Source: Effrenium voratum (lineage: Eukaryota > Sar > Dinophyceae > Suessiales > Symbiodiniaceae). From it: 64,000 nucleotides of DNA. Under the pieces are notes generated by a model. That model ran no database searches and had not been told where the DNA came from. It saw only the letters and a program-made list of their open reading frames with translations. Of this stretch, positions 41,470-52,000 are shown piece by piece. Numbering within the stretch: position 1 is the first letter of the stretch; the number at the start of each line of letters is the position of its first letter. The stretch lies in contig CAUJNA010003817.1 of the NCBI GenBank assembly GCA_963377175.1, positions 322,457 to 386,456 of the forward strand. The letters run 5' to 3'. A program made the position numbers and the translations under genes.

Positions 41470-42744
41470 ATGGAGGTAGTCACCGCCGGAGCCCAGGATG
41501 AGCTGATGCAGAGCCTGGACTACAAGCTGAAGACGAGCAACACCAGCTACGTGACGGCGCGGCATGACGTGCAGTACTTCCCCAGCTCGCTGAGCTCCTT
41601 CTCCCCCACAACCTCTCGGGTCTGCCGCATCCCGCTGACCAGCGGCACGTCCTTCATCGACCCCGAGTCCATCAAGATCGCCTTCCGCGTCAGGAACACG
41701 GACGGCACCAACCCGCTGGCCCCAGCCACGCCCAACCCCGCCTGCTTCGTCCAGCGCGTCCAGGTCTTCGCCAACGGCCAGCGCTGCGACGACATCAACT
41801 ACTACGGGCGCACCGTGGCCGTGCACGACCTGCTGAAGGGCAGAGAGTACAACCGCAACAAGGCCATGGAGGGTTTCGACGAAGTGAACGACCCGCGCAT
41901 CGCCCGCGCGGTGCACCAGGGCGGCTACGCGGACGTGCTGCTGCGCCCCACCATGGTGGGCATCCTGCGCTGCGGGAAGATGCTGCCGCCGCAGCTGAAC
42001 CTGGTGATAGAAATTGAGTTTGCGGACGCCACCACTGCGCTGTGGTCCGAGAACGCCGGGGCGCACCCGGTGGGGGTCACGCTGAGCACCGACTTCGAGA
42101 TCCAGAACGTCCGAGTTCTGGCCTCCCAGGTCGTCCTGGACTCTGCGCTGGTGGAGTCCTTCAACCGCGTGCTCCTCTCAGGAAGGTCCCTGGTGTTCAG
42201 CTACCCCACGGTGCACACGCAGCAGTTCAAGCGTCCGAACGGCGTGGCGGAGCACAACGTCACCGTGGCGCGCGCCTTCACGAAACTCATGGGCGCGTTC
42301 GTGACTTTTTGGGACAACGACGCGGGCTCCAAGATCCACTTGCTGGCCAACCCGGGGCAGGACGTGGCCCCCATCGGCGCGGCCAGGCAGGAGGACAGCC
42401 TCCTGGAGTCGCAGATGCAGCTGGGCAGCCTGCAGTACCCTCACAACCCCATGAAGGGAGCCTCGGAGCACTTCCACTTCCTCTCCGTCCTCGCGGGCAC
42501 CTACGACGACACGGTGCGCAACATCGACATCGGCCGCGTGGGCTACCTGCGCCACAGCTTCATTGCCGGCTTTCCCACCGAGCGCGTGCCCAAGATGCCG
42601 CTGAGTGGCGTCAGCACCCGCTCGGGCGACCTTGCCCGGTTCACCTTCAAGGGCCTGGACGGCACGATGACGGACCTGTTCATTCATTTGGTGGCCTACC
42701 AGCTGGTGACGCTCTCCGGCACGGGCGTCTCTGTGCTTGACTAA
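41470..42744 (+). CDS. Major capsid protein (double jelly-roll type)
   Basis: Intact 424-codon ORF, the longest undamaged virus-like gene. It has an N-terminal helix (TAGAQDELMQSLDYKLKTSN), then beta-rich segments: SRVCRIPLTSGTSFIDPESI, ACFVQRVQVFANGQRCDDIN, YYGRTVAVHDLLKGREYNRN, LSTDFEIQNVRVLASQVVLD and DDTVRNIDIGRVGYLRHSFI. This layout, with the paired FVQRV..NGQ..D...YGR block, matches major capsid proteins of Polinton-like viruses. A frameshifted second copy of its 3' part at 62.19-62.66 kb shows the gene was duplicated. A TATA-like GTGTATATAAAC lies 10 bases before the ATG. It would form the capsid shell. Identification rests on pattern and neighbours, not a search. Confidence 0.75.
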   Translation: MEVVTAGAQDELMQSLDYKLKTSNTSYVTARHDVQYFPSSLSSFSPTTSRVCRIPLTSGTSFIDPESIKIAFRVRNTDGTNPLAPATPNPACFVQRVQVFANGQRCDDINYYGRTVAVHDLLKGREYNRNKAMEGFDEVNDPRIARAVHQGGYADVLLRPTMVGILRCGKMLPPQLNLVIEIEFADATTALWSENAGAHPVGVTLSTDFEIQNVRVLASQVVLDSALVESFNRVLLSGRSLVFSYPTVHTQQFKRPNGVAEHNVTVARAFTKLMGAFVTFWDNDAGSKIHLLANPGQDVAPIGAARQEDSLLESQMQLGSLQYPHNPMKGASEHFHFLSVLAGTYDDTVRNIDIGRVGYLRHSFIAGFPTERVPKMPLSGVSTRSGDLARFTFKGLDGTMTDLFIHLVAYQLVTLSGTGVSVLD

Positions 42745-43162
42745 GGCCCGGTGTGCTTCATTTTTGATGAAGCGTGACACCGCTTAAGTTGAGCAAAACG
42801 AGAAAAAAGGCGGGGGTGTCCCTCTTCACCATTTTTGGTGTTTAGTGACACCGCTTTTGAGTGCGCCCAAAAAACGAGAAAAGAGGCCCGGTGTCCCTCT
42901 TCTTCATTTTTGAAGTTTAGTGACACCGCTTTTGAGTGCGCCCAAAAAACGAGAAAAAAGGCGGGGTGCCCCTCTGCTTCATTTTTGACGCAGAGTGGCA
43001 CCGCTTTTGAATGCGCCCAGAAACAAGAAAAAAGGCGGGGGGTGCCCCTCTGCTTCATTTTTGACGCAGAGTGGCACCGCGTTTGAATGCGCCCAAAAAA
43101 CGAGAAAAAAGGCGGAGGTGCCCCTCTTCGCCATTTTTGGCGTTTAGTGGCACCGCCCAAAA
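42745..43162. repeat. Six tandem hairpin units with covarying stems
   Basis: Units of about 72-76 bp share TTTTGAGTGCGCCCAAAAAA and GAGAAAAAAGGCGGGG. Each holds a nested hairpin. The outer pair is GTGTC/GACAC in the first three units and GTGCC/GGCAC in the last three. The inner stem reads CACCA/TGGTG, CTTCA/TGAAG, CTGCTTCA/TGACGCAG or CGCCA/TGGCG around TTT. The array starts at the capsid stop and ends about 45 bp before the end of the convergent methyltransferase gene. Confidence 0.9.
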
Positions 43163-43208
43163 AACATGCAAAAAACATGGAAAATGTGCATTTTCCATTG
43201 GAGGAAGC

Positions 43209-43859
43209 CTAGTCCGGAATGCTCAGCCTCTCCGCAAGCTCCGTGGCCGCGCGCGCAATCTCCTCGCACAGCGCAGCAGGGACGCTGTAGAGCAGCTCGC
43301 GTGATTGGCTGACCCTCTCGTACTGCCCCTCCATCAGCCGCGGCCCCCGCTGCGCGGCGCGGAGGTGCCTGCCGTCCTGCCACGCGCCGCAGCGGCTGCC
43401 GCTCCTGCACAGCCCTCGGCTCGGTCTCCAGCGCATGTTGGTCCACAGCCGCGTCTGCTTCCTGTACGGAGTTCCGTACTTGCAGTAGGTCACGTCCACC
43501 CAGGGCAGACGCTCCATGAACGGCCGGGTCTTCAGCAGCCCGGTGGCCGGGTTCTCCACAATCCACATGAGCGGGTCAAAGTGCGCAATGATCTCAAGGG
43601 CGCTGAGCACCAGCGCGTCGCCCTCCAGGAGCCGCCGCGGGCGCGTCGTCAGCGCGCGGCTGTATTCCGTGCAGACCGGGCTGGCCCAGACCATGTCGAA
43701 GTGCCCCGGGAACGTCGTGTAGTCCCAGCTCCGGATGTCGCAGAGGATGGTGGGCTCAAATTTCGACACGATGTCCAGGGAGACGACCTCCCAGCCCGCC
43801 GCCTCGAAGGCCCTGCCCACCGACTTGGTGCCGCAGAAAAGCTCCAGGAGCCTCGGCAT
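43209..43859 (-). CDS. Phage/virus-type DNA cytosine methyltransferase
   Basis: Start chosen at 43859 (MPRLLELFCGTKSVGRAFEA); the open frame extends further but the family begins here. Motifs: LFCGTKSVG (motif I), EVVSLDIVSKFEPTILCDIR (II-III), FDMVWASPVCTEYSRALTTR with the catalytic Cys but Val in place of Pro in the PC motif. WIVENPATGLLKTRP is the ENP motif VI, and YCKYGTPYRKQTRLWTN is the motif VIII region. A Cys-rich RGLCRSGSRCGAW follows. Length of 216 residues is intact. It is convergent with the major capsid gene. A remnant at 17.0-17.5 kb and a piece at 59.2 kb show duplication. The likely role is methylation of viral DNA. Confidence 0.75.
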   Translation of the reverse strand: MPRLLELFCGTKSVGRAFEAAGWEVVSLDIVSKFEPTILCDIRSWDYTTFPGHFDMVWASPVCTEYSRALTTRPRRLLEGDALVLSALEIIAHFDPLMWIVENPATGLLKTRPFMERLPWVDVTYCKYGTPYRKQTRLWTNMRWRPSRGLCRSGSRCGAWQDGRHLRAAQRGPRLMEGQYERVSQSRELLYSVPAALCEEIARAATELAERLSIPD

Positions 43860-43965
43860 TTTTTCGAGCAAGATCACCGCCACTGCGACGACCAAGAAGA
43901 CTCGCTCGCGTGTTCATCGGACCGGACTTTTTTCCTACGGATAAAAAAAGGAGCCGAACTTCGCA

Positions 43966-44495
43966 ATGAAGCTTGCACTCGGGCTGGACGTTCAGACCAA
44001 TGCCAAGGGGGGGAAGTTCATGTTCATAGAGGACTCCCATCAGGGCGCGCTGGTGTGCAAGGTGGACGTGGAGGTGCTGTGGGAGCCCGGCAACTCCAGG
44101 ACGACGGGGCCAAGAGGGTGGGCGTGTGCTTTGCGAGCAACACCAACCTGGAGCTGTGGACGGAGGAGGTGGAGCAGGGCGTCATCGACAACATGATCGT
44201 CTTCCAGAAGCCCTTTCCGGGGGCCGCCCACACCGAGCTTGAGAGCCAGCTGCAGCGCGCCGTCAAGGTGAGCGCCAAGGGCAAGCACGTGAAGTGCAAG
44301 ATGGACTTGGAGCGCTGCCTCTTCTGGGACCCGGCCGGCAACCGCGTGCCGCGCCCCGCGGAGTTCGCGCGCCGCAGGGGCCGCGCGCTTGTGGAGGCCC
44401 GGCACGTGTGGCTGATGGGCAGGCAGTGGGGCGTGCTCTTCGAGGTGCGCCACCTCATGCTGGAGCCCCTGGAGGCGCCGTGCTGCCCGTTCTAG
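43966..44495 (+). pseudogene. Unknown virus-like ORF, one frameshift
   Basis: From the ATG at 43966 (MKLALGLDVQTNAKGGKFMF) the frame reads HQGALVCKVDVEVLWEPGNS. After an indel near 44.10 kb the next frame continues RVGVCFASNTNLELWTEEVE and VIDNMIVFQKPFPGAAHTEL to EVRHLMLEPLEAPCCPF. About 175 residues in all. I recognise no domain. Its stop overlaps by a few bases the stop of the convergent helicase, as in compact viral genomes. Confidence 0.5.
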
Positions 44496-45321
44496 GCCGC
44501 CTCCAGCAGCTCGGAGCTCGTGGCCCGCGAGGCGCCCACGTACAGGTGGCGCAGCGTGAGGTGGCAGAACTCCAGGTCCAGGCGGACGCGGTTGTGGAGG
44601 GTGAGGCCCTGGCAGCTGGCGTAGGTCACTGCGTGGCTTGGCCGGGTGGCCCGCAGCAGCTCCTGGTTCTTCAGCCGCATGCCGTTGTCCAGCCTCACTC
44701 CGTCCGGCTCCACTTCCGCCACGGCCACAAAGACGCCCTTGGGTATCTTTCCGCCGGCCCCGATGAGGCGCAGCCCCGGCCACACCCTCATGCTCTGCGG
44801 GCTGTTTTGGGGTGTTACCGTTTCGTGGCACCCCAAATCTATGTGGATGACTTCCAATTGGAGCAGCTTTGAGGCCTCCGGCGCCAGGGCCCGGTTCGCC
44901 GCTGCGTTGACGGCCATGCGCTTGCTGTGGCTGATGACCAGCGTGGTGTCCGGCCACCCGGGCTTGGAGGGGTAGAGCTCCTTCAGCCTCGCCTTGGCCT
45001 GCTCCAGCGTGGGGCACGCCTCCTCGCCGACCCGCACCACTTCACGAAGTCGAAGATGCCGGGGTTGGAGCGCATGTTCTCCGTGAGCTCGTGCCTGTGC
45101 CCGCCGGCCAGGTCGCGGATCAGGTGGCTGTGCTCCAACGGCGCGCTGATGGCCCAGGAGTCCAGCACGGCCGGCAGCTGCCGGAAGTCTCCCAGCAGCA
45201 GAAACTTCACGTCGGCGTTCAGCCCCACGCAGGCCAGGTCCGCCCAGAGCGCCACGTCCAGCTGCGTGATCTCCTCCACCACCAGCCAGTCCAGCTTTTG
45301 CGCGCTGCCGCCGCGCACGTA
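44492..45321 (-). pseudogene. Pif1/RecD-like superfamily 1 helicase, N-terminus lost
   Basis: Minus-strand frames give the C-terminal two thirds of an SF1 helicase: LDWLVVEEITQLDVALWADL (motif II), FLLLGDFRQLPAVLDSWAIS (motif III, GDxxQLP) and HELTENMRSNPGIFDFV (motif IV). After an indel near 45.02 kb come TTLVISHSKRMAVNAAANRA, HAVTYASCQGLTLHNRVRL (motif V) and LYVGASRAT (motif VI). The Walker A part is missing because the foldback element inserted at 45321. Such helicases serve replication in Polinton-like viruses. Motif II reads EE rather than DE. Confidence 0.8.
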
Positions 45322-45782
45322 CTCTCTCTGTAGAGGGCGTTTTCCAAATGGCTTATATTGTACCTGAGAGGCTTCTGACACTCGTCCGTCCAGCATTTGA
45401 CCTCGTCCTGCGAAGGATTTCGAAGTCTAAAACGCTGCGTGCAGGCGTGTGGCTGCAAAATAGAGACCCTTAGATATGCTTGCAATTTGGCTCCAGGTTG
45501 CATTTCAAGCGAGCCAACCTTTGCAGGGCTAAGAAAAACAAAAAAAAAGAAAACAAGGGGTCCAAAAAAAAGGGGTCCCCGAAAAAAAGGGAAAAGGGGT
45601 TTCCTTTGGCAAAGCTTGACATCGCTTGAAATGCAACCTGGAGCCAAATTGCAGCGCATATCTAGGGGTCTCTATTTTGCAGCCACACGCCTGCACGCAG
45701 CGTTTTAGACTTCGAAATCCTTCGCAGGACGAGGTCAAATGCTGGACGGACGAGTGTGAAGCCTCTCAGGTACAATATAAGC

Positions 45783-45787
45783 CATTT
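45783..45787. repeat. Copia target-site duplication, left
   Basis: CATTT, repeated at 52812-52816 across the Copia element; 5 bp is the usual size for this order. Confidence 0.8.
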
Positions 45788-45961
45788 TGTTTAGGGTTTC
45801 TCACCCGGAAAAGCAAAAGGCACTTTTTCACCTCTCACTTGAACCTGTAATGCGAGCGGCGGCCAAGTTATTCAAGGCTCGTTGGTATAAACATGCATGC
45901 ATCCAAAAGAGTGAACATACCAGTTCAGGAAGGGGTTTGGTGCATCTCTCACAGATTGATA
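45788..45961 (-). repeat. Copia LTR (3' LTR in element orientation)
   Basis: 174 bp, starting TGTTTAGGGTTTCTCACCC and ending CAGATTGATA on the plus strand. It is identical by eye to the other LTR except for one missing base (CCCGGAAAAG against CCCGAGAAAAG). Confidence 0.9.
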
Positions 45962-45970
45962 CCCCCCTTC
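45962..45970 (-). promoter_or_regulatory. Polypurine tract
   Basis: GAAGGGGGG on the minus strand, directly upstream of the 3' LTR: the expected plus-strand priming site. Confidence 0.8.
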
Positions 45971-46061
45971 AGTCGGCATCCAGACTCTTCGGTCTGGGGC
46001 GACTGCTCTTCACAGAAAAAGAGTGAAACGCTGCAAGCAAACATCGTCCGCGTGGAAGCGG

Positions 46062-49000
46062 TCACCTGAGAGCTTTGGTGACTGCATCATTTTCCCTGCT
46101 GCAAGATGCCTTCTCAGGCCGATTCTGAGTTTCCACATTCCTGCCTCCGTGGCAGGTAAGACACTTCTTGAGGTCTTTCTTGTTCGCCTCTGTCACCGTC
46201 ATCTGCACCACGTTCTTTGATTTGAGAAGCCACTTGCAGTTCTTCAAGTGGTAGTGGCGGCCATAGTGAGTTGCCCACACTTTCTCTTGCATAGGCTCTG
46301 TAATCTTCTCAGGCAAAATGCCTTCTGAATTCTGCACATGCTGATTTGCAACAGCTCTGCTCTTCTGCAAGTAAGTCATGCATCCATAGCAAGCACATAC
46401 TGTCATGAAAAGAAATAGCACAAGCAGAAATGCAACAAATAGGATAATCTGCAAATCACCGAAAACACTTCTCTCTGCATAGCCCGGCTCAAGGTTCAAT
46501 CTCTCGCCTGTTGCTGCATCTGTGATTGCTGCAGCCAAGATCAAAGGAAAACACTGCTTCACCACCTGTCGAGGTACCTGACTTCCTCCACTCAAGGCTG
46601 CTCTGAAAATTCGCATACACTGCTTCGTCGCATCTTTTCCAAGCTCTTCTTCGAAAGCGTCTCGACCAACATAATCATTCCAAAGTAAGTCATACATGCC
46701 AATCAAATACATCAAGAACTTTGCTCTCTTTGCAGGATGGGGCTTTGTTCCCAAATCACTCGTGTTCCATTTCGAAGGAATGTGATGACATGTAACCATG
46801 CCTTGGGCTATCTTCTGCTGAACCCAAAGCAAAGCCACATCAACATGCCTGGCTCGCCCAAGTCCTGATTTCTCCAGCATAGCTTTAGCACTGCTGTTGT
46901 CCAAATGATGTTTCACCTTGCATGGCTTGCCAGAGAAAAACTCGACCACACTCCTCAAATACAATGTCTCTGCAATGCCTGAAACTGCGGAACAAAACTC
47001 AGACTCGAAGCTTGAAAGTGCAATGTTTCGCTGGTTGCGGGTCTGTGCAAAAATCAAATTGCCATTGAGCCACACATGCATGGTCGTGCTTGATTTCCTA
47101 TCAGACCGTGTCCCGGCCCAATCTGCATCCGTGAAAACTTCCAAAAGTGATTCTGCCTCCATGCACGATTGCTCAGGCTGATCATCCTTACTATGCATCT
47201 CCAACGCCGCCTTCCCTGCAAAGCTGGGGCTCATGCTCAAAGTATATTCTTTGTGTCCCTTCAAATACAGAGTTAAGTGCTGAAGCTCCTCCAAGTCACA
47301 CTGCTTTGGTCTTGAAAGTCGGGATGAAAGAAACCGAATGCTGTTCTGCACATCAGGCCGATCCGGTCCAATGTACAAAAGAATTCCAATAAGCGTCTTG
47401 TACAATGCGTGTTGCTTATCTGGCAAATCTGGGGATTCTTCGCAAACAATACCAAACCTGCTTGAATGAGGCGTCTTCTTGCTCTTCTTTGTTTCCAAAC
47501 CTTGGAGCGAAACCAACTTGTCAATGTACCCCCCTTCAGGGGTTATGGTAAGCACCTCGCCTCTTGTCTCATAGTCCCTCTTTAAAAAGGAACATTTGCC
47601 ACCATCTGTCGTCACTGGGCCCTCAGTGTTTATCACAAAACCTCGCTGTTCCAATCTTGCAAGCAAAGAATCTATCTCAGCCACCTTGCCAAACAGTTGA
47701 AAATCATCCACGTGTGACAAAATACAAACACCGCGATCTGACCGAAACAAAGATGGGGTGCCCGGATACGCATACACTTTTTCTTCTCGCAAAACGTCTG
47801 TGAAGTGGTCGTGCCAAGCTCTTGCACCTATGCGTTGCCCAGGAAGGCAAAACAGAAGTTCCCAAGCCTCGTCTTCCGGATGAAGTTCCTTCCATGAAGG
47901 AGGAGGAATAATGAACACCTTCTCCTTCTGCGGCACCATCAAATAGGCATCTTTCACATCTGCTGATTTCAACCCAAAACCATCTCCAGCAGACATCATC
48001 ATAGCTGCCAGCACCTTTGTTGTTGATGCCACTGAGCTAGGTGCATATATCTGCTCCATTTCTGGGTCCAACCAGCGGTACTCTCTTGCAACCAATCTAC
48101 TGCGTCTAATCCAGCCACCTCGATATCTCCAGTCATACACCTGAGTTGTCGAGAGCTGCTTCCAGCCAGATGCTTCTCCAAGCTTCACTGGCCTCATGCG
48201 ACCACCATCTAAAAGCCGTTGTATCTCAACCCGATCTGCTGCTGCTTCAAGAGCCTTCAGTTCTTCTCCTTCCACATCAGGTTTTCCATCTTCTTTGCTC
48301 CAATTCTCCTTGATCCATTCTGCAAGGGAATCTCCAAACTGCGTCATAGAAATCTCCTCGTCTCCAGTTTCCAAACATTCTCCATCCACCATCACTGCAC
48401 GAATATTCCCTGCAAACATAGGAGGAGAAAGTTTCTCTGGAGACCTTGTTCTTTTCTCTGCTGGTTCCTCTGCCTTTTCTCCAACGAGAATTCGCTTCTC
48501 CACATGGCTTGAATCCATTGCTTCTGCTTCTGCAATTGAGTCTGGGGCTGAACTTGAACTCTCAGAAAGAGATGGAAACCGTCCTCTCTTGTCAACTCGG
48601 CCTCGTCCTCCAGAAGATTCACCACCAACTGAAGCATCCGAGTGCCTCTCATCTACTCCATTGCCATCTCCACCTGACAGCATCAGCTTTTGCGCTTCTG
48701 CAATGTTTCCAGGGGCTTCCTCTCCAGCTGAGGGCGGATCTGAGGCTGCCTCATCGCCTTCAGGAATCCCTTCTTCAGGTAAACTCGCAAATCTCATCTT
48801 CACAAATGGTCTCGCCTTTGCACCTTCTCGAGTTGGTCTAAACTGCCAAGGTAAACCACAGTGTCCCAGAATCGCTGTAGGCTGCCATGCCTCTGCACAT
48901 CTTCTCATCGATCTCGAAACTCCAACTCCACTGGATGTTCCAATCAAATTCAAATCACCATCCAAAGTCCTTCCGAGAAAAATGCCCTTGGTCCAGCTGC

Positions 49001-52000
49001 CTGCTCCTTTTGACTTCTTTGCTGGTAGCAGCTGTGCAAAACATGAAGATCCAAATGGCGCCAAACGTCCACAATAGGTTCTGTCGCAAACTGTCTCAAA
49101 AGCTGTTCGCCCTGAAGAATTCACATGAAACCTATTCATCAAGAAAGCTGCATGACGAATTGCAAATGGAACAATGGGACTTTCCTCTGGAAGTTGAATC
49201 TTAGCACGCTGCTGTAAGCTCTCCACCAGGCAAGCACCAAGTCTCCTCACCAAGGATATGTATCGCTCTGCCGGATTCCCTTGGTGTGCTCCTTTCGGCA
49301 CATGCTCTGTCTTTGTTTTGAGACCTGCCCTCTCTCTCAAAGCGCTGATCACCTTGCATAGTTGGACCATGGACGGCTCCTTGTCGGTTCTCAATGTCAC
49401 TTCATGATAGCTCAAGAAGTTGGTCAGCCGATTGATTTCATCTACAGAGGTTTTCAAAGAAACTGCACCCTTTCCTTGTATAGGAATCGCATGACACATC
49501 TTTGACCAAGTATCCACAACCATCAAGTGCACCCACTTTCCAGTGAACATGTAATCCAGGCTGAGGACCGAACTTGACTCGTCTCTTCGAGTTGGACCAT
49601 CTCCCTTGAAGTTGTCCTCTCTCGACCTGGCTGCCTGGCAAGCTTCACACCAATCTGCTCTAGGCAAATGTGTGATCATGTGCTTTTCCTGCTCACCAAG
49701 CGAAGGAAGCGAAGGAAGTGGGGCTGCAACTGGATCCCTTACCAGCTCAGGGTCTTTCAGCAAAATCTTTGCTGACTCCACCACCAGGTTCCTTCTCCCT
49801 TCTGCAACTGCTGCTTTCAACCTCGTCCAACACTTGTCCTTTGAACCGTTCTTGCTCAAACCAAGCCACTGGCATGCCTTTCGAATTTCTCTCAAAGGCG
49901 ATTGCGGGTTCAGTGTTTGTCCATTCACTTCCAAAACCTCAGGCCCAAGCTCCGGTTGATCTTCAGGCCCAAGCTGTTCACCACCTTGGTCAAGGGGTTG
50001 GATGACCTGACCAAGAGATTGATCTGGTCTTGCAACTGCAACCAAATCTTGCACTGGTTCCTCCATTGCTTCCACCAATTCTTCAGCTGTCTCTTCCATG
50101 ATGGGTCCATCCATTGAGGTATCAGGAGCTGTTTGCAAGTTGGGACCCCAAAAACTCAGATCCTCAATGCGTGAGTGGAAAACTGTCAAAACGGTGTGGT
50201 GGCCAGGAACCTCGATGTCCTTGTCGCGTCTTTTCCTCGCATACAACTCAGCGCACTCCAAAACTTCCCATTCGTTCTCTTCCACATGGATCAAAGTCGA
50301 CCTATAAGGGAAATGCTTCACAACAAGATCTTTGTCTGGGTAGAGGTACTTGTTGTAAAAGAAGGAAACCTGCACCATCTCACCATTGCGTGTGTTGCTC
50401 CAACCTTGCTGTTGCGCCACCTGCTGCCACTCGGGACTTAAGTGAACGCGATACCCATCTGAACCATCATCTGTGATCCTGCAAATCTGCAAATCCATTG
50501 CCAGTGAGTTCTTCTGCATACAAACGGGCAAATAAACATCGTCTTTGGCCAAAAACAAGTCAGGGTGAGTTCCAGTCACTTGCCAGCCTTGCTTCATGAA
50601 CTTGCCCATGGATAAGAGCGGCTGTGACACTGCTGCAACCACGAATCTCTCCTTCAGCTTCACCAAGGCACCGCTTCTGTCTTGCAGATGCAATTCAACA
50701 TCTCTAAATTCCTTGGGGCCTTTGATGACCTTCCCTTGTGCATCCCTGAGACAAGTGGAATGCTTCATACCTGGGATTCCACAATGTGCCATATGCAAAG
50801 GAAGAATGCTGCAATCTGAACCTGAATCCAAGATAAATCGCAAACCAGCCTGTTCCACCTGGAAGACTTCATCTGTGCAAGCTCGCAAATACTGATCATT
50901 TTCAGAACACACATCTGGAAAAGAATACTGCTCCAGCAAATCCGAATAGCCTTCATCTCGATGGTCTTGTGCCAGAAAATCGGCATATTCTTGTCCAAGT
51001 AGTTCGGGCGAATCATTCATGCAGATGTCTGGATCGAAAGTCCAGTGCGCATCGCCATCTGAATACTGCAAATCGAAAAAGCATACATCTGGAAATGAAT
51101 CGCATGAAACCATATAGCAACCATGATCAAAGCATGAATCCAAGGACTCTGTTTCATCCCTCAAATCGAAAACCCGACACTCAACCAAATCCGGCTCAGA
51201 CCAAATGTCATGTTGCTCTGTCACAGCAATCCTGCGCACTGTGTTGCTGTACTGAGATCTTGTTTGATGAGCATGTGGAGCACTTTGAGCCAACACCTTA
51301 CTAACGCTGTCGCTGGGATAAACAGTGCTGGTACCATCTGCAACTGAAGCTTTGTCATCCATGCCAACACTGCGAACGTCACTGCCATGCTGTTTGCCTT
51401 TTCCACCATGATCCTTGCCATGCCAACTTTTGTTCTGCTGATAGGCATTGCCGTGCTTCCCAAAACCTTTTGGGTTCTGCCAGCTGTTGTAACCGCTGTT
51501 CCAGCCTTGCTGCTGATATCCCTTACCAGAATTCGCGTAGTTTGATTTACCACCAAACTTTCCACCATAGCCTTTTCCTGAATCTTTTCCTTTATCTCCT
51601 TTGTAACCTTTTCCTTTTCCTTTTCCTTTGCCTTTGTCTCCTTTGTAGCCTTTTCCTTTCCCTTTTCCTTTGCCTTTGTCTCCTTCGACTCTGCTGATGT
51701 CCATGTCTGTCGGCCCATCCTGATCTTTAGCATGTGATCCAACCTGAAACTGAGACAGAACACGTTGTGTAGTCCAGTTGCTGGAATTCTGCTCGAACAT
51801 GATGGCCAACTGTCGCACCTGTTGGTAAGTTGTCCTTTCGCTGATATTCAACTGTAAATGCAAGCGAAGTTCTGGGGCTACACATCTGATCAATGTGGCA
51901 ATCTTGAGCTCCTCAGGAAAATCTGTTTTGGTTGATGTTTCAAATTCTTGGATCAACCTCTCAAACTGAAGGATGCCCTCGAGCGTGTTCTTGCCAAACA

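Noticed and set aside
44040..45017. 325-codon minus-strand ORF overlapping the helicase
   Set aside because: A high-GC shadow frame; the helicase motifs lie in the neighbouring frames.
48196..49077. 293-codon plus-strand ORF inside the Copia element
   Set aside because: Ser-rich antisense shadow of the intact gag-pol frame.
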